From Pseudomonas putida (GTDB lineage: Bacteria > Pseudomonadota > Gammaproteobacteria > Pseudomonadales > Pseudomonadaceae): 64,000 bases of DNA. Made by a program: the position numbers and the translations under genes. The notes under the pieces were generated by a model. It was not told the origin of the DNA and made no database searches. It saw only the letters and a program-made list of their open reading frames with translations. Shown here piece by piece: positions 26,559-35,904 of the stretch. The stretch spans positions 3,254,001 to 3,318,000 of the forward strand of contig NZ_CP016634.1 in the NCBI RefSeq assembly GCF_002741075.1, read 5' to 3'. Numbering within the stretch: the stretch's first letter is position 1; each line of letters opens with the position of its first letter.

Positions 26559-29390
26559 TTAGACAGTGAAGGCATCCTGCAGCAGTTTTTCCTGCTGCTC
26601 GGCGTGCATCGAAGCGTAGCCACAGGCTGGCGCGGCGGAAGCGTCGCGGCCGGCGTATTCCAGGACCAGCGCCTTGTTGTGGCGGGTCAGGATACGGCGC
26701 ATGTGGTGTTGGCTGCTGTACCAGGCGCCCTGGTTCATCGGCTCTTCCTGACACCAGACCGCGTGCTTGAGGTTGGTGTAAGGCGCCAGGATTTCCACCA
26801 GGTCGTCCTCAGGGAACGGATACAGCTGCTCGATACGCACGATGGCGATGTCTTCGCGGCCTTCGGCACGGCGTTTTTCCAGCAGATCGTAGTAGACCTT
26901 GCCGCTGCACAGCACGAGGCGCTCGACCTTGGCCGGGTCGAGGGTGTCGACTTCCGGGATCACGGTCTGGAACGAGCCTTCGGCCAGTTCTTCGAGGGTC
27001 GAGATGGCCAGCTTGTGGCGCAGCAGCGACTTCGGCGTCAGGACGATCAGCGGCTTACGCAGCGGACGGATGACCTGGCGACGCAGCAGGTGGTAGATCT
27101 GAGCCGGGGTGGTCGGTACGCAGACCTGGATGTTGTGCTCGGCGCACAGCTGCAGGTAACGCTCCAGACGCGCCGAGGAGTGCTCAGGGCCCTGACCTTC
27201 GTAGCCGTGCGGCAGCAGCATGGTCAGGCCACACAGACGACCCCACTTGTGCTCGCCACTGGTGATGAACTGGTCGATCACGACCTGGGCACCGTTGGCG
27301 AAGTCACCGAACTGGGCTTCCCAGATCACCAGCGCGTTCGGCGTGGTGGTGGAATAGCCATATTCGAAGGCCAGTACCGCTTCTTCCGACAGGAAGGAGT
27401 CGTACAGCTCGAACTTCGGCTGGCCCGGGAACAGGTTCTGCAGCGGCACGTAGGTGCTGGCGTCCTTCTGGTTGTGCAACACCGCGTGGCGGTGCGAGAA
27501 GGTGCCACGGCCGATGTCCTGACCGGTCATGCGGATCGGGTGACCTTCGAACTGCAGGGTGGCGTAGGCCATGGTCTCTGCATAACCCCAGTTGATCGGC
27601 AAACCACCGGCCTGCATCTTCTGGCGATCTTCGTAGATCTTCGCGACCTGACGCTGGACGACGAAGCCTTCCGGTAGTTCGAGCAGCTTGGCCGACAGGT
27701 CCTGCAGGGTCTTGAGGTCGAAGCGGGTGTCGTGACGCGCGGTCCAGGCATGGCCCAGGTACGGACGCCAGTCGACGAACAGCTCGCGGTTCGGCTCCTT
27801 GACCAGGCTCTTGACCACGTGCAGACCGTTGTCCAGGGCGTTGCGGTACTCGTCGATCTTGGCTTGAGCGCGCTCGGCATCGATACGACCGGCCTGGATC
27901 AGTGCGTCGGCGTACAGCTCACGGGTGGTGCGCTGCTTGCTGATCTGCTGGTACATCAGCGGCTGGGTGCCGTTCGGCTCGTCGGCCTCGTTGTGGCCGC
28001 GACGACGGTAGCAGACCAGGTCGATGACCACGTCACGCTTGAACTGCATGCGATAGTCGATGGCCAGCTGGGTGACGAACAGCACCGCTTCCGGGTCATC
28101 GCCGTTCACGTGCAGGATCGGCGCCTGGATCATCTTGGCGACGTCGGTGGCGTACTCGGTCGAACGCGAGTCCAACGGGTTGGAGATGGTGAAACCAACC
28201 TGGTTGTTGATCACGATGTGCACGGTACCGCCGGTCTTGAAACCGCGGGTCTGCGACATCTGGAAGGTTTCCATGACCACGCCCTGGCCGGCGAACGCAG
28301 CGTCACCGTGGATCGAGATCGGCAGAACCTTGTCACCCACGGTGTCGTTGCGACGGTCCTGACGGGCGCGCACCGAACCTTCCACCACCGGCGAGACGAT
28401 TTCCAGGTGGGAAGGGTTGAACGCCATGGCCAGGTGAACTTCGCCACCGGGGGTCATCACGTTGGAGGAGAAGCCCTGGTGATACTTGACGTCACCGGAG
28501 CCCAACTCGTTCATCTTCTTGCCTTCGAACTCGTCGAACAGCTCGCGCGGGTTCTTGCCGAAGGTGTTGACCAGCACGTTCAGACGGCCGCGGTGGGCCA
28601 TGCCGATCACGACCTCCTTGGTGCCATAGGAGCCGGAGCGCTGGATCATTTCGTCCAGCATCGGGATCAGGCTTTCGCCGCCCTCGAGGCCGAAGCGCTT
28701 GGTGCCTGGGTACTTGGTGCCCAGGTATTTTTCCAGGCCTTCGCCCGCAGTGACACGCTCGAGCAGGTGGGTCTGCACGTCGGCGGAGAATTCAGGACGG
28801 CCACGTACGCTTTCCAGACGCTGCTGGAACCAGCTGCGCTGCTCGGAATCGACGATGTGGGTGAACTCGGCGCCGATGGTGCGACAATATGTCTTCTGCA
28901 GCGCATCGAAAATTTCGCGTAGGCTCGCTTCCTCCTTGCCGATGAACAGGTCGCCGGCACGGAAGGTCGTATCAAGATCGGCATTGGTCAAGCCGTAGTG
29001 ATTGATCGACAGGTCTACGGGCGCAGGACGCTGCCACAACCCCAACGGGTCGAGCTTGGCAGCCTGATGGCCGCGCATACGATAGGCCTGGATCAGTCGC
29101 AGAACTTCAACCTGCTTCTTCTCGTGTTCACTGCTCACGCTCCCGGCGGAAACCGGTTGGGCGCGGCGCTGGTTCTTTGCCAGCAGTACGAAATGGTCGC
29201 GGATTGTAGAGTGCGATACATCGGTAGCGGTGCTGCCGTCGGCGGGCAACTTCTGGAAGTAGGTGCGCCACTCTTCTGGCACAGCGTTAGGGTCGTGCAG
29301 GTAGAGCTCATAAAGCTCTTCCACATATGCAGCGTTACCACCTGAAAGGTGGGCGCTTTCCCACATGCGCTGCATCACGCTTTCTTGCAT
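26559..29390 (-). CDS. sucA: 2-oxoglutarate dehydrogenase E1 component
   Basis: 943 residues, standard length. Thiamine-diphosphate and substrate-site blocks: GMAHRGRLNVLVN, ISIHGDAAFAGQGVVMETF, QVGFTISNPLDSRST, and a C-terminal transketolase-like domain (HRHAVLHNQ, SSARLERYLQLCAEHN). It decarboxylates 2-oxoglutarate and succinylates the lipoyl arm of SucB. First gene of the suc block, 42 bp from sucB. The 246 bp upstream, towards sdhB, contain no clear terminator, so read-through from sdh is possible. Confidence 0.97.
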   Translation of the reverse strand: MQESVMQRMWESAHLSGGNAAYVEELYELYLHDPNAVPEEWRTYFQKLPADGSTATDVSHSTIRDHFVLLAKNQRRAQPVSAGSVSSEHEKKQVEVLRLIQAYRMRGHQAAKLDPLGLWQRPAPVDLSINHYGLTNADLDTTFRAGDLFIGKEEASLREIFDALQKTYCRTIGAEFTHIVDSEQRSWFQQRLESVRGRPEFSADVQTHLLERVTAGEGLEKYLGTKYPGTKRFGLEGGESLIPMLDEMIQRSGSYGTKEVVIGMAHRGRLNVLVNTFGKNPRELFDEFEGKKMNELGSGDVKYHQGFSSNVMTPGGEVHLAMAFNPSHLEIVSPVVEGSVRARQDRRNDTVGDKVLPISIHGDAAFAGQGVVMETFQMSQTRGFKTGGTVHIVINNQVGFTISNPLDSRSTEYATDVAKMIQAPILHVNGDDPEAVLFVTQLAIDYRMQFKRDVVIDLVCYRRRGHNEADEPNGTQPLMYQQISKQRTTRELYADALIQAGRIDAERAQAKIDEYRNALDNGLHVVKSLVKEPNRELFVDWRPYLGHAWTARHDTRFDLKTLQDLSAKLLELPEGFVVQRQVAKIYEDRQKMQAGGLPINWGYAETMAYATLQFEGHPIRMTGQDIGRGTFSHRHAVLHNQKDASTYVPLQNLFPGQPKFELYDSFLSEEAVLAFEYGYSTTTPNALVIWEAQFGDFANGAQVVIDQFITSGEHKWGRLCGLTMLLPHGYEGQGPEHSSARLERYLQLCAEHNIQVCVPTTPAQIYHLLRRQVIRPLRKPLIVLTPKSLLRHKLAISTLEELAEGSFQTVIPEVDTLDPAKVERLVLCSGKVYYDLLEKRRAEGREDIAIVRIEQLYPFPEDDLVEILAPYTNLKHAVWCQEEPMNQGAWYSSQHHMRRILTRHNKALVLEYAGRDASAAPACGYASMHAEQQEKLLQDAFTV

Positions 29391-29636
29391 GCTTGGTCAC
29401 CCTCGGTTAGGGGACTGATCGGCAAGAGCCACAGCAAACCTGGAAAAGTCCGAACACAGCGACTGAACCACGCCACCTGGATCCTGCTGATTTTCCGGGT
29501 ACCAGCCCGGAAGCCCCTGCTGGTCTCATATCTTCATAGGTAATGAGCGCAGGCTTTGTGAGCCCTTGCTCGGGTTTTACCTTGGCGCGAGCTCAGCGCC
29601 CGCACCTCGGCTTACTGCTGGTGCAACATTTTTGAA

Positions 29637-30341
29637 TCAGGTGCCGCTTTGCAGCAGCATGTTACGTACGTGACCGATTGCCTTGGTCGGGTTCAGACCT
29701 TTCGGGCAAACGTTTACGCAGTTCATGATCCCGCGGCAGCGGAATACGCTGAACGGGTCATCCAGGGACGCCAGGCGCTCCTGAGTCTTGGTATCGCGGC
29801 TGTCGGCCAGGAAGCGGTAGGCCTGCAGCAGCGCAGCGGGGCCCAGGAACTTGTCCGGGTTCCACCAGAACGATGGGCAGGAGGTCGAGCAGCAAGCGCA
29901 CAGGATGCACTCGTACAGACCGTCCAGCTTGTCGCGGTCTTCCGGCGACTGCAGACGCTCGATGGCCGGGGCCGGGGTGTCGTTCTGCAGGAACGGCTTC
30001 ACCTTCTCGTACTGCTTGTAGAAGATGCTCATGTCGACGACCAGGTCACGAATGACCGGCAGCCCCGGCAGCGGACGCAGAACCAGCTTGTTGCCCTTGA
30101 CCACCGACGACAGCGGGGTGATGCAGGCCAGGCCGTTCTTGCCGTTGATGTTCATGCCATCGGAGCCGCAAACGCCTTCACGGCAGGAGCGACGGTACGA
30201 GAAGCCCTCGTCCTGCTCCTTGATCAGTGCCAGCACGTCCAGGACCATCAGATCCTTGCCACCGGTGTCGACCTGGAAGGTCTGCATCTTCGGCGCCGAA
30301 TCGGTGTCCGGGTTGTAACGATAAACTTCGACTTGCAACAT
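29637..30341 (-). CDS. sdhB: Succinate dehydrogenase iron-sulfur subunit
   Basis: 234 residues from ATG 30341 (MLQVEVYRYNPD). All three cluster signatures are present: [2Fe-2S] SCREGVCGSDGMNINGKNGLAC, [4Fe-4S] CILCACCSTSCP, and the CRGIMNCVNVCPKGLNP block shared with [3Fe-4S]. A GTG three codons upstream is possible but the ATG has the better-spaced AAGGGTGG. It carries electrons from SdhA to ubiquinone at the SdhCD interface. It follows sdhA by 11 bp. Confidence 0.97.
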   Translation of the reverse strand: MLQVEVYRYNPDTDSAPKMQTFQVDTGGKDLMVLDVLALIKEQDEGFSYRRSCREGVCGSDGMNINGKNGLACITPLSSVVKGNKLVLRPLPGLPVIRDLVVDMSIFYKQYEKVKPFLQNDTPAPAIERLQSPEDRDKLDGLYECILCACCSTSCPSFWWNPDKFLGPAALLQAYRFLADSRDTKTQERLASLDDPFSVFRCRGIMNCVNVCPKGLNPTKAIGHVRNMLLQSGT

Positions 30342-30352
30342 AGCGGCCACCC

Positions 30353-32125
30353 TTAGTAAGTCCGGACTTTTGGTTCGAAGGCAGGAACTGTCTTCGGCGC
30401 AAAGTTGACGCCACGCTTGGCGACGCGCTTCTCACCCGGGTAGTACAGGGTGTGGCACAGCCAGTTTTCGTCGTCACGGTCTTCATAGTCTTCACGGGCG
30501 TGAGCGCCGCGGGACTCTTTACGGGCTTCGGCCGCGATGGCGGTAGCTTCGGCGACTTCCAGCAGGTTCTGCAGCTCCAGCGCTTCGATACGCGCGGTGT
30601 TGAAGGCCTGGGACTTGTCGTTGATCTTGACGTTGGCGATACGCTCGCGCAGGCCAGCCAGCTGAGCGATACCCTTCTGCATGTATTCACCAGTACGGAA
30701 TACACCGAAGTAGTTCTGCATGCAGCTCTGCAGCTCGCGCTTGAGGCTGGCAACGTCTTCGCCAGTGGTGCGCTCGTTGAGCTTGTTCAGTCGGTTCAGG
30801 GCAACGTCGACGTCGGTGTCGCTGGCGTCACGGTACTCGACACCTTCAGTCAGCGCCTTCTCCAGGTGCAGGCCGGCGGCGCGACCGAAGACCACCAGGT
30901 CCAGCAGCGAGTTGCCACCCAGGCGGTTGGCACCGTGAACCGATACGCACGCCACTTCACCCACGGCGAACAGACCCGGGATGATGTGATCCTTGCCTTC
31001 GGCGTCCATGGTGATGGCCTGGCCATGAATGTTGGTGGCGATACCACCCATCATGTAGTGGCAGGTCGGGATGACCGGAACCGGCGCGACCACTGGGTCG
31101 ACGTGGGCGAAGGTCTTGGACAGTTCGCAGATACCCGGCAGGCGGCTGTGCAGCACTTCCTCGCCCAAGTGATCCAGCTTCAGCAGTACGTGGTCCTTGT
31201 TCGGGCCCACGCCGTTGCCGGCGATAATTTCCTTGACCATGGAGCGAGCGACAACGTCGCGACCGGCCAGGTCTTTCGCGTTCGGCGCGTAACGCTCCAT
31301 GAAGCGCTCGCCGTGGGCGTTGATCAGGTAGCCACCCTCACCGCGGCAACCCTCGGTGACCAGCACACCGGCGCCGGCGATGCCGGTCGGGTGGAACTGC
31401 CACATTTCGATGTCCTGCACCGGCACGCCGGCACGCAGGGCCATGCCGACACCGTCACCGGTGTTGATCAGGGCGTTGGTGGTCGAGGCGTAGATACGGC
31501 CCGCACCGCCAGTGGCCAGAACGGTGGCCTTGGACTTGATGTACAGGGTTTCGCCGGTTTCGATGCAAATTGCGATCACACCGACGAAAGCGCCGTCCTG
31601 GTTCTTCACCAGGTCAACGGCGTAGTACTCGTTGAGGAAGGTGGTGCCTGCCTTCAGGTTGCCCTGGTACAGGGTGTGCAGCAGCGCGTGACCGGTACGG
31701 TCGGAAGCGGCGCAGGTACGGGCGGCCTGACCACCCTTACCGAAGTCCTTGGACTGGCCACCGAATGGACGCTGGTAAATACGGCCGGTTTCGGTACGCG
31801 AGAACGGCAGGCCCATGTGGTCCAGCTCGAAGACCGCAGCCGGGCCTTCCTGACACATGTATTCGATAGCGTCCTGGTCACCGATGTAGTCGGAGCCCTT
31901 GACGGTATCGTACATGTGCCAACGCCAGTCGTCGTTCGGGTCGGCCGAAGCGATGGCGCAGGTGATGCCGCCCTGGGCGGATACAGTGTGCGAACGGGTC
32001 GGGAAGACCTTGGTGACTACGGCAGTCTTGTGACCGCCCTGGGCCAGCTGCAGCGCAGCGCGCATGCCGGCACCGCCGCCACCGATGATGATGGCGTCGA
32101 AAGAAATGGTTGGAATGCTAGCCAT
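30353..32125 (-). CDS. sdhA: Succinate dehydrogenase flavoprotein subunit
   Basis: 590 residues. FAD-binding [18 protein letters not shown], the covalent-FAD His in [14 protein letters not shown], catalytic region [13 protein letters not shown] and [19 protein letters not shown] are intact. It oxidises succinate to fumarate on the cytoplasmic face of the membrane. Part of sdhCDAB; three bases separate it from sdhD. Canonical length. Confidence 0.98.
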   Translation of the reverse strand: MASIPTISFDAIIIGGGGAGMRAALQLAQGGHKTAVVTKVFPTRSHTVSAQGGITCAIASADPNDDWRWHMYDTVKGSDYIGDQDAIEYMCQEGPAAVFELDHMGLPFSRTETGRIYQRPFGGQSKDFGKGGQAARTCAASDRTGHALLHTLYQGNLKAGTTFLNEYYAVDLVKNQDGAFVGVIAICIETGETLYIKSKATVLATGGAGRIYASTTNALINTGDGVGMALRAGVPVQDIEMWQFHPTGIAGAGVLVTEGCRGEGGYLINAHGERFMERYAPNAKDLAGRDVVARSMVKEIIAGNGVGPNKDHVLLKLDHLGEEVLHSRLPGICELSKTFAHVDPVVAPVPVIPTCHYMMGGIATNIHGQAITMDAEGKDHIIPGLFAVGEVACVSVHGANRLGGNSLLDLVVFGRAAGLHLEKALTEGVEYRDASDTDVDVALNRLNKLNERTTGEDVASLKRELQSCMQNYFGVFRTGEYMQKGIAQLAGLRERIANVKINDKSQAFNTARIEALELQNLLEVAEATAIAAEARKESRGAHAREDYEDRDDENWLCHTLYYPGEKRVAKRGVNFAPKTVPAFEPKVRTY

Positions 32126-32128
32126 GGA

Positions 32129-32497
32129 TCAGATACCCCAGAGAATCTGCACACCCCAGACGAAGTACGCGAACATCGCAACGCCGCATACAGCCTGGAA
32201 CAGGAAACGAATCGCAGTCGCCGACTTGCCGAAGGACATCGGCGTCAGGTAGTCGGTGGCAATGGTCCACATGCCGACCCAGGCGTGAGCGCCCAGGGCA
32301 ACGAGTGCCAGCAGACTGAAGATACGCATCGCGTTGTTGGAGAACAGACCGTGCCACTGGGCATAGTCGAGACCCGGGTGAGCGGCGACGTAGCCGATCA
32401 GGAAGATGAAGTAAGCCGCGAGAACGACCGCAGATACGCGCTGCGCCATCCAATCATAGAGGCCCGAACGCGACAGGTTCGTGACATTAGTTACCAT
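32129..32497 (-). CDS. sdhD: Succinate dehydrogenase membrane anchor subunit
   Basis: 122 residues with three membrane helices (SAVVLAAYFIFLIGYVAA, IFSLLALVALGAHAWVGMW, FLFQAVCGVAMFAYFVWGV). It begins MVTNVTNLSRSGLYDWMAQR, as in Pseudomonas SdhD, and GAHAWVGMW carries the conserved His region near haem b. Its ATG 32497 lies within the end of sdhC (overlap 32491-32497), so the two anchors are translationally coupled. Confidence 0.95.
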   Translation of the reverse strand: MVTNVTNLSRSGLYDWMAQRVSAVVLAAYFIFLIGYVAAHPGLDYAQWHGLFSNNAMRIFSLLALVALGAHAWVGMWTIATDYLTPMSFGKSATAIRFLFQAVCGVAMFAYFVWGVQILWGI

Positions 32498-32877
32498 ACC
32501 CAAACTCCCGCCAGAACGATCAGCACCACGGAGATGACGATCACGATTTTCGAGCCCAGCTTGCCGCCCTCGAGCGTCTCACCGACACCCATGTCCATGA
32601 TCAGGTGACGTACACCTGCAACGAGGTGGTACAGCAGGCCGGACAGCAGGCCCCAAGTCACCAGCTTGGCCAGCGGACTGGTCAGACACGCCTTCACCTC
32701 GGCAAAGCCCTCCTCAGAACCCAGCGACTTGCCCAATGCGTAAAGCATGATGGCCAGGCCAAGGAACAGGATGACGCCGGAGATACGGTGAAGAATGGAC
32801 GTGTACGCGGTGATCGGGAGTTTGATGGTCCTTAGGTCTAGGTTTACAGGTCGTTGGCTTTTCACGGCTTTTTTCAC
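32491..32877 (-). CDS. sdhC: Succinate dehydrogenase cytochrome b556 subunit
   Basis: 128 residues, three membrane helices. Family signatures: RPVNLDLRTIKLPITAYTSILHRISG and LLYHLVAGVRHLIMDMG, where the His residues near the end of helix two ligate haem b. A GTG start at 32877 with AGGGGC upstream is my choice; a second GTG four codons in is possible. First gene of sdhCDAB, with a sigma-70-like promoter 123 bp upstream and a perfect palindrome in the leader. Confidence 0.95.
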   Translation of the reverse strand: MKKAVKSQRPVNLDLRTIKLPITAYTSILHRISGVILFLGLAIMLYALGKSLGSEEGFAEVKACLTSPLAKLVTWGLLSGLLYHLVAGVRHLIMDMGVGETLEGGKLGSKIVIVISVVLIVLAGVWVW

Positions 32878-32968
32878 ACTGAAGAGCCCCTAGCTAACAG
32901 GGCAAAGTTGTTGGTAAGTGTACTGGTCAGGTACCCACCACCCAGGGAGCGACGACCCCCAGCGGAAC

Positions 32969-32982
32969 GGGCTTGCAAGCCC
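32969..32982. repeat. Perfect 14-bp palindrome in the sdh leader
   Basis: GGGCTTGCAAGCCC between the putative sdh promoter and sdhC; on RNA it could fold only as a small stem, so a protein-binding operator is as likely. Confidence 0.45.
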
Positions 32983-32999
32983 CTGGCGGTCGGTTGCGG

Positions 33000-33028
33000 A
33001 GTATAGACAGTTAGGCTGCTCATGACAA
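33000..33028 (-). promoter_or_regulatory. sdhCDAB promoter
   Basis: On the minus strand TTGTCA (33028-33023), 17-bp spacer, TATACT (33005-33000): five of six and five of six matches to sigma-70 consensus. Confidence 0.7.
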
Positions 33029-33142
33029 CGTGAGGGGCTAGCCCAAATAGCGCATTGCCTTTAACGAACAAAAGGCGTAAACGGGCGAGAATTTCGTGAA
33101 AAATCAGGGCTCAGAGGGCGTTTCAACCAGCCTTTAGGCAAA

Positions 33143-33170
33143 TTGACATTCGAATTTATCCCTCTATAGT
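33143..33170 (+). promoter_or_regulatory. gltA promoter
   Basis: TTGACA (33143-33148), 16-bp spacer, TATAGT (33165-33170), 58 bp upstream of the gltA start. Confidence 0.8.
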
Positions 33171-33228
33171 GGTGCGGGCCCTGCGTGGGGGGTCTGTCTG
33201 ATGATTTCAAGCATTAATAGGAGGCCAC

Positions 33229-34518
33229 ATGGCTGACAAAAAAGCGCAGTTGGTCATCGAGGGCGCAGCCCCCGTCGAGCTGCCCATTTTAACCGGCACC
33301 GTTGGTCCCGATGTTATCGACGTCCGCGGGTTGGGGGCTACTGGTCACTTCACCTTCGACCCTGGCTTCATGGCGACTGCGTCCTGCGAGTCGAAGATCA
33401 CCTACATCGATGGTGACAAGGGTGTCCTGCTGCACCGCGGCTACCCGATCGAACAGCTCGCCGAGAAATCGGACTACCTGGAAACCTGCTACCTGCTGCT
33501 CAACGGCGAACTGCCGAACGCCGAGCAGAAGGCCCAGTTCGTCAGCACCGTGAAAAACCACACCATGGTTCACGAGCAGCTGAAATCCTTCTTCAACGGC
33601 TTCCGCCGCGACGCTCACCCGATGGCGGTGATGTGCGGTGTGGTCGGCGCCCTGTCGGCGTTCTATCACGACTCCCTGGACATCAACAACCCGCAGCATC
33701 GCGAGATCTCCGCGGTGCGCCTGGTCGCGAAAATGCCGACCCTGGCCGCGATGGTCTACAAGTACTCCATGGGCCAGCCGATGATGTATCCGCGCAACGA
33801 CCTGTCGTACGCGGAAAACTTCCTGCACATGATGTTCAACACACCGTGCGAGATCAAACCGATCAGCCCGGTGCTCGCCAAGGCAATGGACCGGATCTTC
33901 ATCCTCCACGCCGACCACGAGCAGAACGCCTCCACCTCCACCGTGCGCCTGGCAGGCTCCTCGGGCGCCAACCCGTTCGCCTGTATCGCCGCGGGCATCG
34001 CTGCCCTGTGGGGTCCGGCCCACGGCGGCGCCAACGAAGCGGTACTGACCATGCTCGATGAAATTGGCGATGTCTCCAACATCGACAAGTACATCGCTAA
34101 GGCCAAGGACAAGAACGATCCGTTCAAGCTCATGGGCTTCGGTCACCGCGTGTACAAGAACCGCGACCCGCGCGCTACCGTAATGAAGAAGACCTGCGAC
34201 GAAGTTCTGAGCGAACTGGGCATCAAAAACGACCCGCAGCTCGAATTGGCCATGCGCCTGGAAGAGATCGCCCTGACCGATCCGTACTTCATCGAGCGCT
34301 CGCTGTACCCGAACGTCGACTTCTACTCCGGCATCATCCTGAAGGCGATCGGCATTCCAACCAGCATGTTCACCGTGATCTTCGCCCTGGCACGTACCGT
34401 CGGCTGGATCTCCCACTGGAAGGAAATGCTCTCCAGCCCGTACAAGATTGGCCGCCCGCGCCAGCTGTACACTGGCCACGAGCAGCGCGACATCGTCGAC
34501 CTGAAAGACCGCAAGTAA
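33229..34518 (+). CDS. gltA: Type II citrate synthase
   Basis: 429 residues. Active-site blocks of the large Gram-negative enzyme are present: [19 protein letters not shown] (catalytic His), [12 protein letters not shown] and [14 protein letters not shown]; the catalytic Asp lies in [10 protein letters not shown]. It condenses oxaloacetate and acetyl-CoA to open the TCA cycle. ATG 33229 follows TAGGAGG. Divergent from sdh, so entry into and the later part of the cycle share one regulatory region. Confidence 0.98.
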   Translation: MADKKAQLVIEGAAPVELPILTGTVGPDVIDVRGLGATGHFTFDPGFMATASCESKITYIDGDKGVLLHRGYPIEQLAEKSDYLETCYLLLNGELPNAEQKAQFVSTVKNHTMVHEQLKSFFNGFRRDAHPMAVMCGVVGALSAFYHDSLDINNPQHREISAVRLVAKMPTLAAMVYKYSMGQPMMYPRNDLSYAENFLHMMFNTPCEIKPISPVLAKAMDRIFILHADHEQNASTSTVRLAGSSGANPFACIAAGIAALWGPAHGGANEAVLTMLDEIGDVSNIDKYIAKAKDKNDPFKLMGFGHRVYKNRDPRATVMKKTCDEVLSELGIKNDPQLELAMRLEEIALTDPYFIERSLYPNVDFYSGIILKAIGIPTSMFTVIFALARTVGWISHWKEMLSSPYKIGRPRQLYTGHEQRDIVDLKDRK

Positions 34519-34536
34519 GCTCATCGAGCCGAACGT

Positions 34537-34567
34537 AAAAAAGGCTGCCCTTGGGGCAGCCTTTTTT
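34537..34567 (+). terminator. gltA terminator
   Basis: Six A, GGCTGCCC, TTG, GGGCAGCC, six T: 14-bp perfect inverted repeat 18 bp after the stop. Confidence 0.95.
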
Positions 34568-34629
34568 ATGGCGCTTGTCCCGTCCTGAATAAGGTTTACA
34601 CCTCCCATCCCGAATTTCCGGAGAGTCAG

Positions 34630-35028
34630 ATGGAGCAAGGTGTAAAGCGCACACAGCGAGATTACTCACTGTCTTTTAAATTGGCGGTGGTTGATCAGAT
34701 TGAAAAAGGCGAGATGACCTACGGCCAGGCCCAGGAACGGTATGGCATCCAGGGTCGATCGACGGTTCTGGTATGGTTGCGTAAGCACGGTCGGCAGGAT
34801 TGGAGCCAAGGGGCATCGATCCGAGCCGAGAGGAGCTGCGCGATGTCTGACCCCAAACCGCTCACTCCAGAGCAGCGGATCAAAGAGCTTGAGCAGCAGC
34901 TTGAGCTGATGAGCCAGAAGGCCCAGTTCTTCGAGACGGTCGTCGATGTTCTGAAAAATGACTATGGTGTTTCGGTCGTAAAAAAGCGATCCGGCAAGTC
35001 CTCTCGCAAGGTCAAGTCGCAGGACTGA
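34630..35028 (+). CDS. IS3-family transposase OrfA
   Basis: 132 residues. A helix-turn-helix (YSLSFKLAVVDQIEKGEMTYGQAQERYGI and STVLVWLRKHG) is followed by a leucine-zipper-like coiled coil (EQRIKELEQQLELMSQKAQFFETVVDVL), both standard for OrfA. It binds the terminal repeats and, by -1 frameshifting at A AAA AAG (34980-34986), is extended into OrfB to give the active OrfAB transposase. No in-frame disruption. Confidence 0.93.
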   Translation: MEQGVKRTQRDYSLSFKLAVVDQIEKGEMTYGQAQERYGIQGRSTVLVWLRKHGRQDWSQGASIRAERSCAMSDPKPLTPEQRIKELEQQLELMSQKAQFFETVVDVLKNDYGVSVVKKRSGKSSRKVKSQD

Positions 35029-35849
35029 GCATTGCCAGGGCTTGTCAGTTTCTAGGCATCAGTCGACAGGCTTACTACAAACGCAACCGAGCCGCTGATG
35101 GCAAAGAGCGCCAGGCAGACCGGGTGGTTAAGTTTGTTCAGCAAGTCCGGATGCGCCAGCCTCGTCTGGGTACACGCAAGCTGCACTATCTGCTGCATTG
35201 CCAGCCTGACAGACGACTCCAGATCGGCCGAGATAGGCTGTTCCAAGTCTTGGGAGAGCGCCGTTTGCTCGTACTGCCTAAGCGGGCCTACCACAAGACA
35301 ACACAAAGCTTTCATCGCTTCTACCGCCACCCCAACTTACTCAAGCCCGGGCCAAGCCAGATTGTTCCGACAAGGCCGGAACATGTCTGGGTGGCCGACA
35401 TTACTTACCTGCCCGCACGTAACGGCCCGCTATACCTGAGCCTGATAACGGATGCGTACTCCAGGAAAATCGTTGGCCACCACGTCCATGAAAGCCTGCA
35501 TGCCGAGTCAGTGGCGCAAGCTTTCAAGCAGGCACTACGAAAGCGACGTCGTCGCCAGCCATTAGTCCACCATTCGGATCGAGGCATCCAATATTGCTCG
35601 GCGCTATACCAGTCACTGCATCAACGGCACGGCGTTCAGTGCTCCATGACTGATGGGTATGACTGCTACCAGAACGCGCTGGCCGAGCGAATCAACGGAA
35701 TCCTCAAGATGGAGCTGCTGTTGAGTAGCCCTGCAGATTTGGAGCAAGCGAGACAGATGGTTGACGAGGCAGTGCAGATCTACAACACAGAACGGCCTCA
35801 TATGGCCCTGAAAAACAAAACGCCCGATGCTGTGCATCGGGCGTTTTGA
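34980..35849 (+). CDS. IS3-family transposase OrfB part (made as OrfAB by -1 frameshift)
   Basis: The frame opens at the slippery site and reads KKAIRQVLSQGQVAGLSIAR, then CQFLGISRQAYYKRNR, into the rve/DDE domain. Catalytic residues: Asp in WVADITYL, Asp in VHHSDRGIQY and Glu in QNALAERINGILK, with the usual D-D-35-E spacing by eye. The C-terminus YNTERPHMALKNKTPDAVHRAF is typical. A GTG at 35124 could start a free OrfB of 241 residues. The gene looks intact and the IS potentially active. Confidence 0.92.
   Translation, partial: KKAIRQVLSQGQVAGLSIARACQFLGISRQAYYKRNRAADGKERQADRVVKFVQQVRMRQPRLGTRKLHYLLHCQPDRRLQIGRDRLFQVLGERRLLVLPKRAYHKTTQSFHRFYRHPNLLKPGPSQIVPTRPEHVWVADITYLPARNGPLYLSLITDAYSRKIVGHHVHESLHAESVAQAFKQALRKRRRRQPLVHHSDRGIQYCSALYQSLHQRHGVQCSMTDGYDCYQNALAERINGILKMELLLSSPADLEQARQMVDEAVQIYNTERPHMALKNKTPDAVHRAF
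35817..35847 (+). terminator. Terminator overlapping the end of orfB
   Basis: AAAACGCCCGATGC, TGT, GCATCGGGCGTTTT: perfect 14-bp stem whose right arm runs into the orfB stop codon. It would limit read-through out of the IS. Confidence 0.85.
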
Positions 35850-35904
35850 GGCCTGTCGGCCTACCTGAACAGGTGTAAACCTATTTCAGGACTAGACAGC
35901 TATC

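Larger units (their letters stand above)
34576..35898 (+). mobile_element. Complete IS3-family insertion sequence, 1323 bp
   Basis: Terminal repeats at 34576-34603 and 35871-35898 match in 24 of 28 positions (both start TGTC, share GTCCTGAA and AGGTTTACACCT). The element is flanked by GCT on both sides (34573-34575, 35899-35901), a 3-bp target duplication of the IS3 kind. It carries overlapping orfA and orfB with an A6G slippery site. It lies 9 bp after the gltA terminator and 6 bp before the start of the START-domain stop region. Confidence 0.95.

Noticed and set aside
25275..27677. 800-codon plus-strand open frame opposite sucB/sucA
   Set aside because: It is the antisense of clearly conserved genes, with His/Gln/Val-rich composition typical of such shadows and no ribosome site. 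Similar long frames opposite sdhA, lpd and the ETF-QO gene were dropped for the same reason.
34630..35849. Transposase pseudogene broken by a frameshift
   Set aside because: The break coincides with an A6G slippery heptamer in the correct -1 register, normal for IS3-family orfA/orfB.
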